This document shows, one piece after another, positions 33,902 through 43,159 of a DNA stretch of 51,287 nucleotides (positions within the stretch are counted from its first letter, which is position 1; every line of letters begins with the position of its first letter). The translations under genes were made by a program, and so were the position numbers. Source of the DNA: an uncultured Pelagibacteraceae bacterium (GTDB taxonomy: Bacteria > Pseudomonadota > Alphaproteobacteria > Pelagibacterales > Pelagibacteraceae); assembly GCA_902611175.1 (NCBI GenBank), contig CACLYQ010000005.1, positions 1 to 51,287 on the forward strand, written 5' to 3'. Below the pieces are notes generated by a model, which was given only the letters and a program-made list of their open reading frames with translations, was not told the DNA's origin and did no database searches.

Positions 33902-36333
33902 TAAGCTCTTAATAAATTGTTTTCTGGATCGTAAGGACTTTCATCTAAAATTGTAGCATCATATTTCTCACCTAATATTTCAATTTTAAGTTTTTGTCCA
34001 ACATTTGCTAATTCTGGTTTAACCATACCTAATGCTAATGATTTTCCAATTCTAAAACCAAAATCTCCTCCTGTAGCTCTTCCTATAACACTTCCATTTT
34101 CATAAATGGGATTGTTGCCTAATACATCTGCATCTTTTGGATTATGAACCTCCAAGGTAACAAGTTTGTTATCAAAACCTTTTTCTCTCCACTTGTTTAA
34201 TGCTTCAAGTCCAATAAAACTTCCTTTATTAGGATGTATAAATCTATCAAGACCACTTTCATAAGGTGAGTATTCTATTGATAGTTCTGTTCCAACCAAT
34301 TTATACGATTTTTCTACTCTCAAACTATTCATTGCTCTAATACCATATGGCTTTAGTCCAAGATCTTGTCCTGCTTCCATAAGTTTATCAAAAATGTGAT
34401 TTTGATATTCAATTGGATGATGAAGTTCCCATCCTAATTCACCAACAAAATTAACTCTCATAGCATTTACTGGTGCGTACCCTACATCAACCATTTTTGC
34501 ACTTAGCCATTTAAAGTTTTCATTTGAAAAATCATCTTTTGAAACTCTTTGCATTAACTCTCTTGCTTTTGGACCTGAAACAACCAAAACTCCATTACTA
34601 TTAGTTAAATTTTCAAACTGTACTGAACCATCAGAAGGCATCCATTTTAAAATCCAATCATGATCTAATCTTTGGAAAGCTCCTGCTGATACTAAATAAA
34701 AGCTATCATGTGACTCTCTCATAATAGTAAATTCAGAATGAACTCCGCCTTTAGTATTTAAAGCGTGGCATAAATTAATTCTTCCAACTTTTTTTGGTAA
34801 TTTATTTGCAACTAAATTATCTAAAAATTCCTCAGCACCAGGTCCTTTAATTCTACATTTTGCAAATGCAGTCATATCCAAAAGACCAACATTTTCTTTT
34901 ACGTTTTTGCATTCTTTTTCCATTGCATTGAACCATTTTGATCTTCTAAATGACCAATCATCTTTTTGCTCCATTCCATCAGTTGCAAAAAAGTTAGGTC
35001 GTTCCCATCCAAATTTTTGACCAAACACTGCTCCTAAATTTTTCATTCTGTCATAACATGGCGCTGTTCTTAAAGGTCTTGCTGCTGGTCTTTCTTCATC
35101 AGGAAAGTGAGTTATGAAAACGTGACTGTAGGCTTCTTCATTTTTAGCTTTTAAATATGATTTAGAGCAATAATCTCCATATCTTCTTGGTTCAACACCA
35201 AGCATATCAATTGTGGGTTCACCATCTACGATCCATTCTGCAAGTTGCCATCCTGCTCCACCGGCTGCGGTGATACCAAAGCTATGACCTTCATTTATCC
35301 AAAAATTTTTCAATCCCCAAGCAGGACCAACAATTGGGTTACCATCAGGTGTATAACAAATTGCACCGTTATAAACTTTCTTAACTCCCACTTCTCCGAA
35401 CGCAGGGACTCTATGTATTGCACCTTCAATGTGTGGAGCCAATCTATCCAAATCTTCCTGAAATAATTCATATTCAGAATCTTTTGATGGTCCATCTACG
35501 TAACAAGCTGGTGCACCATCTTCATATGGTCCTAAAATTAATCCACCTGCTTCTTCTCTCATATACCATCTACTATCACTATCCCTTAAAACTCCCATCT
35601 CAGGTAATCCATCTTTTTTTCTTTTTTGAATTTCTGGATGGGGTTCAGTAACAATGTATTGATGTTCTACTGGAATAACTGGAATATCTAGTCCAACCAT
35701 CTTTCCAGTTTGTCTTGCAAAATTTCCTGAACAAGAAATAATATGTTCACATTGTATGGACCCTTTATCTGTTTCAACAACCCAGCCATCTTTAGTTTGT
35801 TTCATTCCAACAACATTTGTATTTCTATAAATTTCTGCTCCTCTATTTCTTGCACCTGTTGCAAGTGCTTGGGTTAAATCTGCTGGTTGAATATATCCAT
35901 CTTCAGGATGTTGTATTGCACCAACTAAATCTGATGTATTACATAATGGCCATATTTCCTTAACTTGATCTGGAGTTAAAAATTTTACATCAACACCTAT
36001 TGTTTGAGCTACACCAGCGTATTGAAAGTATTCATCCATTCTATCTTTAGTGCTTGCTAATCTAATATTAGATACAACACTGAAACCTACATTCTTGCCA
36101 GTCTCTTCTTCTAAAGTTTTATACAAATTGACAGCATACTTATGAAGTTGTCCCACAGAATAACTCATATTAAATAGTGGTAATAAGCCAGCCGCATGCC
36201 AAGTTGAGCCTGATGTTAGTTCTTTTCTTTCAATCAAAACTACATCTGACCAACCTTTTTTTGCTAAATGATAAAGAGCACTTACCCCTACTACTCCACC
36301 ACCAACTACAACAACTTTTGCTTTGGATTTCAT
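33901..36333 (-). CDS. Dimethylglycine dehydrogenase-like flavoprotein (DAO + GcvT-fold)
   Basis: 810 aa. FAD domain (1 to about 400) with [20 protein letters not shown] and [10 protein letters not shown], where the His would link FAD covalently; the C-terminal half is a GcvT-like tetrahydrofolate domain with [13 protein letters not shown] and [11 protein letters not shown]. It oxidises an N-methyl glycine derivative, giving methylene-tetrahydrofolate and reduced ETF. The direct coupling to etfB, etfA and ETF-QO in one transcript is strong support. Dimethylglycine from glycine betaine is the best guess in SAR11; sarcosine or another N-methyl compound cannot be excluded. Confidence 0.9.
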   Translation of the reverse strand: MKSKAKVVVVGGGVVGVSALYHLAKKGWSDVVLIERKELTSGSTWHAAGLLPLFNMSYSVGQLHKYAVNLYKTLEEETGKNVGFSVVSNIRLASTKDRMDEYFQYAGVAQTIGVDVKFLTPDQVKEIWPLCNTSDLVGAIQHPEDGYIQPADLTQALATGARNRGAEIYRNTNVVGMKQTKDGWVVETDKGSIQCEHIISCSGNFARQTGKMVGLDIPVIPVEHQYIVTEPHPEIQKRKKDGLPEMGVLRDSDSRWYMREEAGGLILGPYEDGAPACYVDGPSKDSEYELFQEDLDRLAPHIEGAIHRVPAFGEVGVKKVYNGAICYTPDGNPIVGPAWGLKNFWINEGHSFGITAAGGAGWQLAEWIVDGEPTIDMLGVEPRRYGDYCSKSYLKAKNEEAYSHVFITHFPDEERPAARPLRTAPCYDRMKNLGAVFGQKFGWERPNFFATDGMEQKDDWSFRRSKWFNAMEKECKNVKENVGLLDMTAFAKCRIKGPGAEEFLDNLVANKLPKKVGRINLCHALNTKGGVHSEFTIMRESHDSFYLVSAGAFQRLDHDWILKWMPSDGSVQFENLTNSNGVLVVSGPKARELMQRVSKDDFSNENFKWLSAKMVDVGYAPVNAMRVNFVGELGWELHHPIEYQNHIFDKLMEAGQDLGLKPYGIRAMNSLRVEKSYKLVGTELSIEYSPYESGLDRFIHPNKGSFIGLEALNKWREKGFDNKLVTLEVHNPKDADVLGNNPIYENGSVIGRATGGDFGFRIGKSLALGMVKPELANVGQKLKIEILGEKYDATILDESPYDPENNLLRA

Positions 36334-36379
36334 TATCAGATTCCTACTAAATTTTAATTACTTACGAAACAAAATTCTA

Positions 36380-36583
36380 TTATTCATCATCTGCGTCACG
36401 CCAGCCCATTCTGAACATTAAATAAGCGGCAACTACAACCGAAATTGTACCTACTACCATACCAATATTAATCCCAACTTCACTTCCCCAAAAATACCAT
36501 CCAAGTTGAGTGGATGAAATTGTTGGAAAGCATAAAATAAACATTAGAATTGCGTACCTAATATACATTGGGGGCTTTTTCAT
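36380..36583 (-). CDS. Small two-helix membrane protein, 67 aa
   Basis: Start set at ATG 36583 (MKKPPMYIRYAILMFILCFP), which overlaps the upstream TAA as TAATG; a longer in-frame start at 36637 would lie inside the upstream gene. Two hydrophobic segments (about 9-27 and 37-58) are joined by a loop with GWYFWGSE, and the tail RMGWRDADDE is acidic. No known family recognised. Coupled to the DUF4864 gene and upstream of the dehydrogenase operon by 46 bp. Inner-membrane location likely. Confidence 0.7.
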   Translation of the reverse strand: MKKPPMYIRYAILMFILCFPTISSTQLGWYFWGSEVGINIGMVVGTISVVVAAYLMFRMGWRDADDE

Positions 36584-37044
36584 TATATTGATGATCCCAT
36601 AGGTATTGGTTGTGAAACTGCAGTTGTTAGCCAGCAATCAAAAAGGTTGCCCTCTTTATTATTCTTTTCAACTTTCCATTTAAATTTAAAATATTTTTTA
36701 TCCTTATCCAAGACAACAACTTCATAAGTTGCCATTGTACTTGATTTGTAAATTTCGGTTACTGTGTTTTCTTTGTGATCAATCAGCATCGAGTATGAAG
36801 CCCCTTTTAACATTCTTTTAAATCTATCTAATGGACCTGTCATCCTTTGATTATTTGGATGTGCAAATTCCCATGTTTGCTCAATTCCTCTATCTTTATA
36901 TGGACTGTCATTTTTCATTAACGCCTCTAATTGAATTAAAACTACTTGTTTCGGATCTATATTCACACTTGGTTTTAAAACATCGGCAAATGAAGAATTA
37001 AAATAAAAAAATGTAATTAAAAAAAATAAAATTTTGAATTTCAT
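36583..37044 (-). CDS. DUF4864 exported protein
   Basis: 153 aa with a signal peptide (1-20, cleavage near SFA-DVL). The mature protein shows the DUF4864 pattern: QLEALMKNDSP, GIEQTWEFAHPNNQRMTGPLDRF split around residues 53-76, YEVVVLDKDKKYFKFKW and a C-terminal FDCWLTTAVSQP. The fold is related to NTF2-like small proteins by family knowledge; the function is unknown. It is coupled through TAATG to the small membrane protein. Periplasmic. Confidence 0.8.
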   Translation of the reverse strand: MKFKILFFLITFFYFNSSFADVLKPSVNIDPKQVVLIQLEALMKNDSPYKDRGIEQTWEFAHPNNQRMTGPLDRFKRMLKGASYSMLIDHKENTVTEIYKSSTMATYEVVVLDKDKKYFKFKWKVEKNNKEGNLFDCWLTTAVSQPIPMGSSI

Positions 37045-37110
37045 ATTTTAAATTTATCTTAAATTTAAAATGAAATAAAAGGTCTTAATATCACACTTAA
37101 TAATTTGATA

Positions 37111-37536
37111 TTATATAGTTTTGAATAATCTATCGTATTCGTTTTTAATACATTTATTAGAGATATAATAAATTTTATTTTGAGAGACTAATTTAGCTGC
37201 ATTTTCGTTGTGAATTCCTAATTGCAACCATAATACATTTGCACCAATTTCTATTGTTTGTTTTGCTATTTCCTCAGCCTCCTCACTAGGTCTAAAAACA
37301 TTAACAATTCCAACATGATCTTTAATATCCGTTAGTTTTTTATAAACTGGTTCACCATGTATAATTTTATTATCTGTTACTGGATTAACAGGAAAAACTT
37401 TGTAACCTGTATTTCTTAAATATTTCATTATTATATTGGAAGTTTTTTTTGAGTCTGGGCTTGCTCCAACAATTGCTATTGTTCGATAACTTAAATAAAG
37501 TTCTTTTATCTTTTCATCTACAAGTGTTGTATCCAT
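37111..37536 (-). CDS. CoA-binding (Rossmann) protein, YccU-like, copy 2
   Basis: 141 aa. TIAIVGASPDSKKTSNIIMKY near 18-38 is the nucleotide loop of the CoA_binding_2 family, followed by GYKVFPVNP, VYKKLTDIKDHVGIVNVFRP and GANVLWLQLG. These single-domain proteins resemble the CoA-binding domain of succinyl-CoA synthetase alone; role unknown. It is a tandem paralogue of the gene 8 bp upstream, with the same order of motifs and clear divergence. Confidence 0.88.
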   Translation of the reverse strand: MDTTLVDEKIKELYLSYRTIAIVGASPDSKKTSNIIMKYLRNTGYKVFPVNPVTDNKIIHGEPVYKKLTDIKDHVGIVNVFRPSEEAEEIAKQTIEIGANVLWLQLGIHNENAAKLVSQNKIYYISNKCIKNEYDRLFKTI

Positions 37537-37544
37537 AATTTAAT

Positions 37545-37994
37545 TTAAATTTTAAGATCAAGTCGAGGTTTCCAAAATGGTCTAAAAAGTTCAATTTTTG
37601 GACATCTATTCATAACTACTTTTAAACCTGCATCTTCAGCAATTTTTGCTGCATCATGATTAATTACACCGATTTGTCCCCATAAAACTTTTGCTCCAAT
37701 TGATATTGCCTCTTCAGCAATTCCATAAAGATCCTCAGATTTTCTAAATACTTCAACCATATCAACAGGTCTATCGATAGCTGATAAATTTGGATAAACT
37801 TTTAAATTTCTAATTTCCTTTATACCTGGCTTAGGGTTTACAGGTATCATGTCATAACCAGTTTCATGCAAAACTCTTAGCACACCATAACTAAATTTAG
37901 TTTTATCTGGGCTAGCACCAACCATTGCAATTGTCTTAACGGAACTTAAAATATCTTTTAAATATTCAGCGCTATAAGGTTCGTTGTGGTTCAT
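37545..37994 (-). CDS. CoA-binding (Rossmann) protein, YccU-like, copy 1
   Basis: 149 aa. TIAMVGASPDKTKFSYGVLRVL, GYDMIPVNPKPG, VYPNLSAIDRPVDMVEVFR and GAKVLWGQIGVINHDAA match the CoA_binding_2 family; the C-terminus carries VMNRCPKIE, whose Cys is conserved in many members. It follows the ferredoxin gene by 2 bp and precedes its paralogue by 8 bp, downstream of methanethiol oxidase. The presence of two copies suggests a heterodimer or two ligands, an inference. Confidence 0.9.
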   Translation of the reverse strand: MNHNEPYSAEYLKDILSSVKTIAMVGASPDKTKFSYGVLRVLHETGYDMIPVNPKPGIKEIRNLKVYPNLSAIDRPVDMVEVFRKSEDLYGIAEEAISIGAKVLWGQIGVINHDAAKIAEDAGLKVVMNRCPKIELFRPFWKPRLDLKI

Positions 37995-37996
37995 AT

Positions 37997-38362
37997 TTAT
38001 TTTTTTTCATCTTTTTTACTTGCTATATCTGCTTTTAATTCGTGAGGTTCTAAAGGATCTAGGAAAGGATTTCGATACAATTTATCATGACTTTCAACTC
38101 CTATCTCAATTGTGCAATCTGTTTTTGCTTTAGCAACACATAAAATAATATATCCATCATTTATTTGTCTATTATTTAAAGCAACTTGAGAACGTTGATC
38201 CACTTCTCCATTAATTAGTTTAGCTGCACATGTAATACATCCTCCGTACTGACATCCGTAAGGAAGATCGACACCTTGATCTCTTAATTCATTTAATAAA
38301 GGTTTTTTTCCACTGACTTCAAATACACTGTTATTTCTGTTTGAGATTGTAATCTTTGTCAT
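37997..38362 (-). CDS. [2Fe-2S] plant-type ferredoxin
   Basis: 121 aa. Cluster cysteines Cys37, Cys42, Cys45 (C-x4-C-x2-C in GCQYGGCITC) and Cys75 (LCVAKA) are spaced as in plant-type ferredoxins. A charged C-terminal tail of about 25 residues follows the domain. It overlaps the methanethiol oxidase gene by 4 bp (ATGA), so the two are translationally coupled. It could supply or take electrons for that enzyme or for the Rieske oxygenase encoded further upstream; neither link is proven. Confidence 0.92.
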   Translation of the reverse strand: MTKITISNRNNSVFEVSGKKPLLNELRDQGVDLPYGCQYGGCITCAAKLINGEVDQRSQVALNNRQINDGYIILCVAKAKTDCTIEIGVESHDKLYRNPFLDPLEPHELKADIASKKDEKK

Positions 38363-39711
38363 AGCCAGATATCACTTGTGCAATCTCCACCAGGATATCT
38401 ACTTTCATGGCACCTACTTGGTCCATTTGGCTCTTTACCAAAATCAACAATAAAATCTTTATTAATTTTCATCCCACCATTTTCAACATCACAATCAATC
38501 ATAATCATTGCTCCACCCTGTTTTCTTATTTCAGGATAAAATTGATTATCCCAAGTAGAAAATAATGATGTTGTTACATACATCCTTTTACCATCTAAAG
38601 ATAATTGATACATTTGAGGTCCGCCAGCTATTTTAACACCATTTACTTCTGGAGCCTTTCCTAACAATCCACCCATCCAAACTTGACCTGTCAATTTTGG
38701 TTTGTGTGGATCTGAAATATCGTATTGTCTCATATCTCCATGAAGCCAATTATTTATATAGAGATATTTATCATCCATAGAAACCAATATCGCTGACATA
38801 ACTCCAGGTACAGGTATTGGCCAATCAGGATGTGGTTCATTTTCAACATCAATTATTTTTTCCCATTCCCATTTACCTTCTTTTGATTTCCAGAAATGAA
38901 TTACATTTGCACTTAGTGCTGCGCCACAAAATCCATGACTACTGTCGGGATTATGCATAAATTTAACTTCTAATGGTATTAAACCATCTTCACCTAAATA
39001 CATTGTTTGAACTGGCTCTTTTTTTTTAAAATCCCAAACATGAAGCCGTCTACCATATTTCAAATGACCAACTTCCTCTAAATCAAATCCAGGCATGAAA
39101 GTATTTGGTGCAGCCCATTCAGAACTAACCATCACATTATGTCTTGGTTGGTACCAGAAGTCATAGCTAAAAGGTATGTCTCCCATTGAATTTTCCCATC
39201 TACCCACAATTTCAAAATCTTTATTTAAATGTAAATATCCACCTGGAGCTTCTCCTCGTGCATCTCCTAAAAAAGAAATAATAATTTCAGAACCTAAGCA
39301 ATGAACTGTATGTGGTCCTGATAAATTAGTTTTTTTCTTTATTTCAGATCCATCTACTACTTTATGTATTTTTGGAGCTCTAGGATCGGATGCAGTATCA
39401 ACAACATAAATATTATTTGATCTAACACCTGGAACTAATAAATATTTTCTGCTCATGTTTGAGTCACCATGGCAAGAAGAACATGCATTCCATCCCATGT
39501 GATGCAATTCATCACCAATACCTGGCATTTCAAGTCTATGAATTACTTTAGAATATGTGGGGCTTTGAGGATCAACATCGACAGTTGCTAAATAGTCTGG
39601 TTTTTGTATTCCCGTCCCTGTGTAGATAGCTATTGTATATAAAAGCTTTTCTTTAGGCGCTTTTATTGCTTCTACAGGACTAGCATATCCAGGACCACAG
39701 CATCCATCCAT
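38359..39711 (-). CDS. mtoX: Methanethiol oxidase (SELENBP1 / SBP56 family)
   Basis: 450 aa. The sequence follows human SELENBP1 throughout: CCGPGYASPVEA at the start, Cys77-x2-Cys80 (NACSSCHGDS), YDFWYQPRHNVMVSSEWAAP, NNWLHGDMRQYDISDP, RVAGGPQM-like IAGGPQMYQLSLDGKRMYV, and the exact C-terminal GGDCTSDIWL. The family oxidises methanethiol to formaldehyde, hydrogen peroxide and sulfide using copper. Unlike several bacterial MtoX it has no signal peptide, so it is probably cytosolic. AAAGGAG precedes the ATG. In SAR11, methanethiol arises from DMSP demethylation. Confidence 0.93.
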   Translation of the reverse strand: MDGCCGPGYASPVEAIKAPKEKLLYTIAIYTGTGIQKPDYLATVDVDPQSPTYSKVIHRLEMPGIGDELHHMGWNACSSCHGDSNMSRKYLLVPGVRSNNIYVVDTASDPRAPKIHKVVDGSEIKKKTNLSGPHTVHCLGSEIIISFLGDARGEAPGGYLHLNKDFEIVGRWENSMGDIPFSYDFWYQPRHNVMVSSEWAAPNTFMPGFDLEEVGHLKYGRRLHVWDFKKKEPVQTMYLGEDGLIPLEVKFMHNPDSSHGFCGAALSANVIHFWKSKEGKWEWEKIIDVENEPHPDWPIPVPGVMSAILVSMDDKYLYINNWLHGDMRQYDISDPHKPKLTGQVWMGGLLGKAPEVNGVKIAGGPQMYQLSLDGKRMYVTTSLFSTWDNQFYPEIRKQGGAMIMIDCDVENGGMKINKDFIVDFGKEPNGPSRCHESRYPGGDCTSDIWL

Positions 39712-39771
39712 GATTGATTTTCTCCTTTGATTACAACTTAAACTTTTTTTTAAGTGACTTCAACTTAATGG

Positions 39772-40545
39772 TTATTTGTTTTTCCAACTTGGATTTCTTT
39801 TTTCAATAAAAGCACTAATACCCTCTTTGGCATCATAAGATGACATATTAAGTGTCATCATCTTACTTGTGTAATCATAAGCTTTACCTAATGGCATTTC
39901 TAATTGTTTATAAAAACCTTTTTTACCTATTTTGATGGTTAAATTTGATTTTGAAGATATTTTTTTTGCAATATCTAAAACTTTTTTATTCAAAGTTTTT
40001 GGACTGTAATGATCATTAATTAATCCAATTTCCTTTGCATATTTTGCACTAATTGGATCACCGGTAAGTAGCATTTCCATCATTCTTTTTCTACTGATTT
40101 TTCGACTGACAGCGACCATTGGAGTACTGCAAAATAATCCAATTTTTACTCCAGGTGTAGCAAATGTTGCTGAGTTTGTACTATATGCAAGATCACAACT
40201 TGCTGCTAATTGACATCCAGCTGCGTAAGCTGCTCCATGTACTTTAGCTATCACTGGTTTGTTTCCTTCAACAATTTGCATCATAAGTTTTGAACAAAGT
40301 TTAAACAGTTTTAGATGATTAGATCTATTTTTTATACCTCTTACCTCTTTTAAATTGTGACCTGCACTAAATCCTTTGCCAGCCCCTTCTAAAATAATAA
40401 CTCTAGTTTCTTTATCGTTATCTAATTTTTTGAATGCTTTTAATAAAGACGAAAGAGTATTGTATGATAAGGAATTATAAGTTTTTGGATCATTAATTAA
40501 AACTCTTTTAACACCCGGTGATACTTTATTTATTTTTACAGTCAC
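39772..40545 (-). CDS. Enoyl-CoA hydratase/isomerase family (ECHDC3-like)
   Basis: 257 aa crotonase-fold protein. The oxyanion-hole segments GAGKGFSAGHNLKEV near 54-68 and AAYAAGCQLAASCDLAYS near 106-123 are clear. GVKIGLFCSTPMVAVSR resembles the mitochondrial ECHDC3 branch rather than standard FadB. The usual catalytic Glu positions are not obvious, so hydratase activity is uncertain; CoA-thioester isomerase, hydrolase or dehalogenase chemistry is possible. It directly follows the nucleotidyltransferase gene (zero gap) as last gene of the egt-type operon, 60 bp before mtoX. Confidence 0.88.
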   Translation of the reverse strand: MTVKINKVSPGVKRVLINDPKTYNSLSYNTLSSLLKAFKKLDNDKETRVIILEGAGKGFSAGHNLKEVRGIKNRSNHLKLFKLCSKLMMQIVEGNKPVIAKVHGAAYAAGCQLAASCDLAYSTNSATFATPGVKIGLFCSTPMVAVSRKISRKRMMEMLLTGDPISAKYAKEIGLINDHYSPKTLNKKVLDIAKKISSKSNLTIKIGKKGFYKQLEMPLGKAYDYTSKMMTLNMSSYDAKEGISAFIEKRNPSWKNK

Positions 40546-40920
40546 TTATTTTAATTTACCTTCTTCTCTCATCTTGGCTCTAATTTTAGTTGCTGAAATT
40601 TTTTGGATTTCTTCAGACAAAACTATTTCTTCAATTTTATATCCAACACCTCTTCCATAACAAATATTTGTAATATTAGGGACAAGCATAATTTTGAACC
40701 TGCCCTCAAACTCTGGATTAAGTTTTTCTTCAATATTTTTCTTAACTGTTTCAAAATCAAATGGATTATCATCAACACCTTGTACATCTCTAATTTGAAT
40801 ACATACTTGTCCTGTTTTTTTTATAATTTCCTTAAATAGAGTATAGTGACCATCATGAAACGGTTGCCATCTTCCTAACATTTGAGCAGTTGGTTTTTTA
40901 TTGTCCCATTGATACGTCAT
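40546..40920 (-). CDS. Small nucleotidyltransferase (HxGH superfamily)
   Basis: 124 aa from ATG 40920, chosen because it forms an ATGA overlap with the upstream kinase-like gene and has AGGAG eight bases before it; an in-frame ATG 33 bp earlier is less likely. GRWQPFHDGHYTLF (16-29) is the nucleotide motif and ISATKIR (108-114) the ISxTxxR motif. Members transfer AMP or CMP to phosphate-containing substrates; size resembles glycerol-3-phosphate cytidylyltransferase and the catalytic core of ATP sulfurylase. The pairing with an APS-kinase-like protein points to activation of an acid or sulfate group, inference only. Confidence 0.82.
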   Translation of the reverse strand: MTYQWDNKKPTAQMLGRWQPFHDGHYTLFKEIIKKTGQVCIQIRDVQGVDDNPFDFETVKKNIEEKLNPEFEGRFKIMLVPNITNICYGRGVGYKIEEIVLSEEIQKISATKIRAKMREEGKLK

Positions 40921-41327
40921 TTTTTTATCTCCTTTAAAATCTTTGGTGCCCAAGACTTAGCATCTTGCGATGTAACATGAAAATCATATTTTTCTGGTTT
41001 AACAAACATTTTATTAGTGTCATCAAACCTACCTTCTTTTATAGTATCTACCCAAACTACATAATCTGCAGGAAATAAACTTCTTGCCTTTGGAGTTGGG
41101 CAAATAAAATCCGCAATCACATAATTTCCTTTATCTTTTAATTTTAATGCAAAGTCAGCCATTCTTTTTGCTTGTCTTGTTCTTCCCTCTTCTGAAAAAT
41201 CCCAATCGTTTGCAGCTTTTCTTACTTCATCTGCATTTAATCTTTTTGCATTCAATAAGGGAGCAAGTTCATCAGCTAATGTAGTTTTCCCTGCGCCTGG
41301 AAGTCCCATAATTAATATAATTTTCAT
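40917..41327 (-). CDS. APS-kinase-like P-loop kinase
   Basis: 136 aa, shorter than CysC (about 200). P-loop GLPGAGKTT at 8-16, then LNADEVRKAANDWDFSEEGR, close to the LDGDxxR...DFS..DR stretch of APS kinases, and IADFICPTPKARSLF corresponding to the SPxxxxR region. Without further CysC landmarks the substrate may be another phosphate acceptor. It is coupled by ATGA overlap to the nucleotidyltransferase, so the two probably act in sequence. It follows the Rieske gene by 15 bp. Confidence 0.8.
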   Translation of the reverse strand: MKIILIMGLPGAGKTTLADELAPLLNAKRLNADEVRKAANDWDFSEEGRTRQAKRMADFALKLKDKGNYVIADFICPTPKARSLFPADYVVWVDTIKEGRFDDTNKMFVKPEKYDFHVTSQDAKSWAPKILKEIKK

Positions 41328-41342
41328 TTTTAGGTTTTAACT

Positions 41343-42518
41343 TTAAATTAAATTACCAGCAACCCACTTATGAAAATGATGTGTAGGATTGTCCATCTTT
41401 GGAGAAAAATTACCACCATTATAAGCTGGAGAGTTTCTACCTATTTGCATACTTTGAATTATATCTACATCTTCTTTTTGAATATCTTCCCATTGTTTGT
41501 GATTTTTTTGTCTTAGGGATTTATATTTTGTTGAATTTGCTGCTTCATCTCCTACATAATAAATTTCCATATGTTCTATTGTAAACTCATGATTGATTGG
41601 CTCTAACCAATAAGCATAATAATGATCTTTGTGAATTCCTAACATTACGTTAGGAAAAAGTGCTACGTACTCAGCTATATTTTCTTTATCTTTCGGCCAG
41701 TTAGGGAAACAAGGAAACTTTTCATTTCCTTCAAATCTTGGATTGTAAACAACTGTTCCTTGTCCAGCGAAACGATTTGGCAGTCCTTGAATATGATAGT
41801 GATCCTCTAATTTTGAATAAGAATTTAAACCTGGATGTACCCAAGGCAAATGATAGCTCTCACAATAATTTTCAATTGCAAATTTCCAATTACATTTTGC
41901 ATTTAATTTAAAATAACCATAATCATTTGCATGATAAATTAATTCTCTATCTTTCAAAGGCCAAAATTTTTCCCATCTTTCACTTAAAGGACTAATGTAA
42001 TCCTCAAATGAAATTTCATTGTTGTTAATATTTATCATAATTAGATCTAACCAAATATATGATCTTATCTCTTTTAAATTACTTTTTGATTTATCAAATT
42101 CAGGTGTTTGATGAATATTCATGCCTCCTATGTGAGGTGTAGCAATTAATTTTCCCTCTAAGTCATATGACCATGAATGATATGAGCACCTCATAACATT
42201 TCTAATTTTGCCAGCTTCTTTAACTAATTTAACTCCTCTATGACTACAAATATTATGAAAAACTTTTATTTCTTTATTTTTTGTTCTAACAATAAGCAAA
42301 GGTATTCCAAGTAAATCAATTGGTTTTACATCCCCTGCATCTGGAATTGAACTTCCTACTCCTATTACTATCCACTTATCTTCAAATAATTTTTTTCTTT
42401 CAATTAAAGTATATTCTTTACTGATGTAACATTCATTTGGTAAACCATGAGCTTCACTAATTGGTTTCGATACAATATCTAACTTTTGTTTATCTATAAT
42501 ATTGTAAATTTCTGACAT
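41343..42518 (-). CDS. Rieske non-heme iron oxygenase, catalytic subunit
   Basis: 391 aa. Rieske cluster Cys91-x-His93 (CSHRG) and Cys111-x2-His114 (CSYHSW); mononuclear iron site with Glu220, His223 and His228 (ENYCESYHLPWVHP). Length and C-terminal NGGNFSPKMDNP.HHFHKWV fit the ring-hydroxylating/betaine monooxygenase group (GbcA, carnitine and choline oxygenases, demethylases). It would need a reductase, not encoded nearby; the ferredoxin at 37997 is a candidate carrier. It sits 3 bp after the methyltransferase in the egt-type run. Glycine betaine demethylation would feed the dimethylglycine dehydrogenases, but oxidation of an ergothioneine-related product is equally open. Confidence 0.88.
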   Translation of the reverse strand: MSEIYNIIDKQKLDIVSKPISEAHGLPNECYISKEYTLIERKKLFEDKWIVIGVGSSIPDAGDVKPIDLLGIPLLIVRTKNKEIKVFHNICSHRGVKLVKEAGKIRNVMRCSYHSWSYDLEGKLIATPHIGGMNIHQTPEFDKSKSNLKEIRSYIWLDLIMININNNEISFEDYISPLSERWEKFWPLKDRELIYHANDYGYFKLNAKCNWKFAIENYCESYHLPWVHPGLNSYSKLEDHYHIQGLPNRFAGQGTVVYNPRFEGNEKFPCFPNWPKDKENIAEYVALFPNVMLGIHKDHYYAYWLEPINHEFTIEHMEIYYVGDEAANSTKYKSLRQKNHKQWEDIQKEDVDIIQSMQIGRNSPAYNGGNFSPKMDNPTHHFHKWVAGNLI

Positions 42519-42521
42519 GGC

Positions 42522-43151
42522 TTACTTTATCACTTGATATAACCCTAACCAAGCATTTACATCTTTACTTGCAATGTAATCTGACTTAAAAAATTTTATT
42601 TCTTTCCATTTATTTTGCTGTTTAAGTTGTTCAATTTTTTTATCAAAACCATATTCTTCATGTATTCCCTCATTTATAGTAAAACAGATAAATCCATCAT
42701 TCTTTGTAATCCTGATAAATTCCTCCAAAGCTGGTGGCTTGACATGTCCAAAAGTAAATGTACCAACGCACATAACAGAGTCATATTCGTCATCTTTTTT
42801 ATTAATGGGTTTATTCAAGTCTACTTGTTCAAGCTCTTCATAAAGATCATTCGGTACCAATTCTAATAACTTTTTCGAAAGATCTGCCCCATGAAAATTT
42901 TTAAAACCATGTTTTTTTAATTCAACACCGACCAATCCAGTACCACAACCAGCATCATAAATTTTTGCATCTTTATTTTTCTGAAATTCTGAAAATACTT
43001 TTGTTGTTTCTTTTGGTCCTGTGTAATTCCAATCGACCATATCCTTGTCATATTTATTACCATCACCCCACTCATCGTAATATTTCATTACTTGATCGGT
43101 GTCTTTTAACTTATAAATGGGAATTTTATTACCTACGTCTTTTTGCGCCAT
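42522..43151 (-). CDS. Class I SAM-dependent methyltransferase (METTL27/WBSCR27-like)
   Basis: 209 aa. SAM-binding motif I YDAGCGTGLVG at 65-75, acidic GADLSKKLLE after it, and motif IV YDSVMCVGTFTFGHVKPPAL. MKYYDEWGDG..YD..MVDWNY near the N-terminus is a mark of the WBSCR27 group, small-molecule methyltransferases of unknown substrate. It lies 8 bp after egtD and 3 bp before the Rieske gene. In the ovothiol pathway an N-methyltransferase domain acts after a sulfoxide synthase, so a late methylation of the thiol-histidine is imaginable, but not shown. Confidence 0.85.
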   Translation of the reverse strand: MAQKDVGNKIPIYKLKDTDQVMKYYDEWGDGNKYDKDMVDWNYTGPKETTKVFSEFQKNKDAKIYDAGCGTGLVGVELKKHGFKNFHGADLSKKLLELVPNDLYEELEQVDLNKPINKKDDEYDSVMCVGTFTFGHVKPPALEEFIRITKNDGFICFTINEGIHEEYGFDKKIEQLKQQNKWKEIKFFKSDYIASKDVNAWLGLYQVIK

Positions 43152-43159
43152 GATAAAAC

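Noticed and set aside
36380..36637. 85-aa version of the small membrane protein starting at 36637
   Set aside because: The extra 18 residues overlap the DUF4864 gene and lack membrane or start features; ATG 36583 with a TAATG junction fits better.
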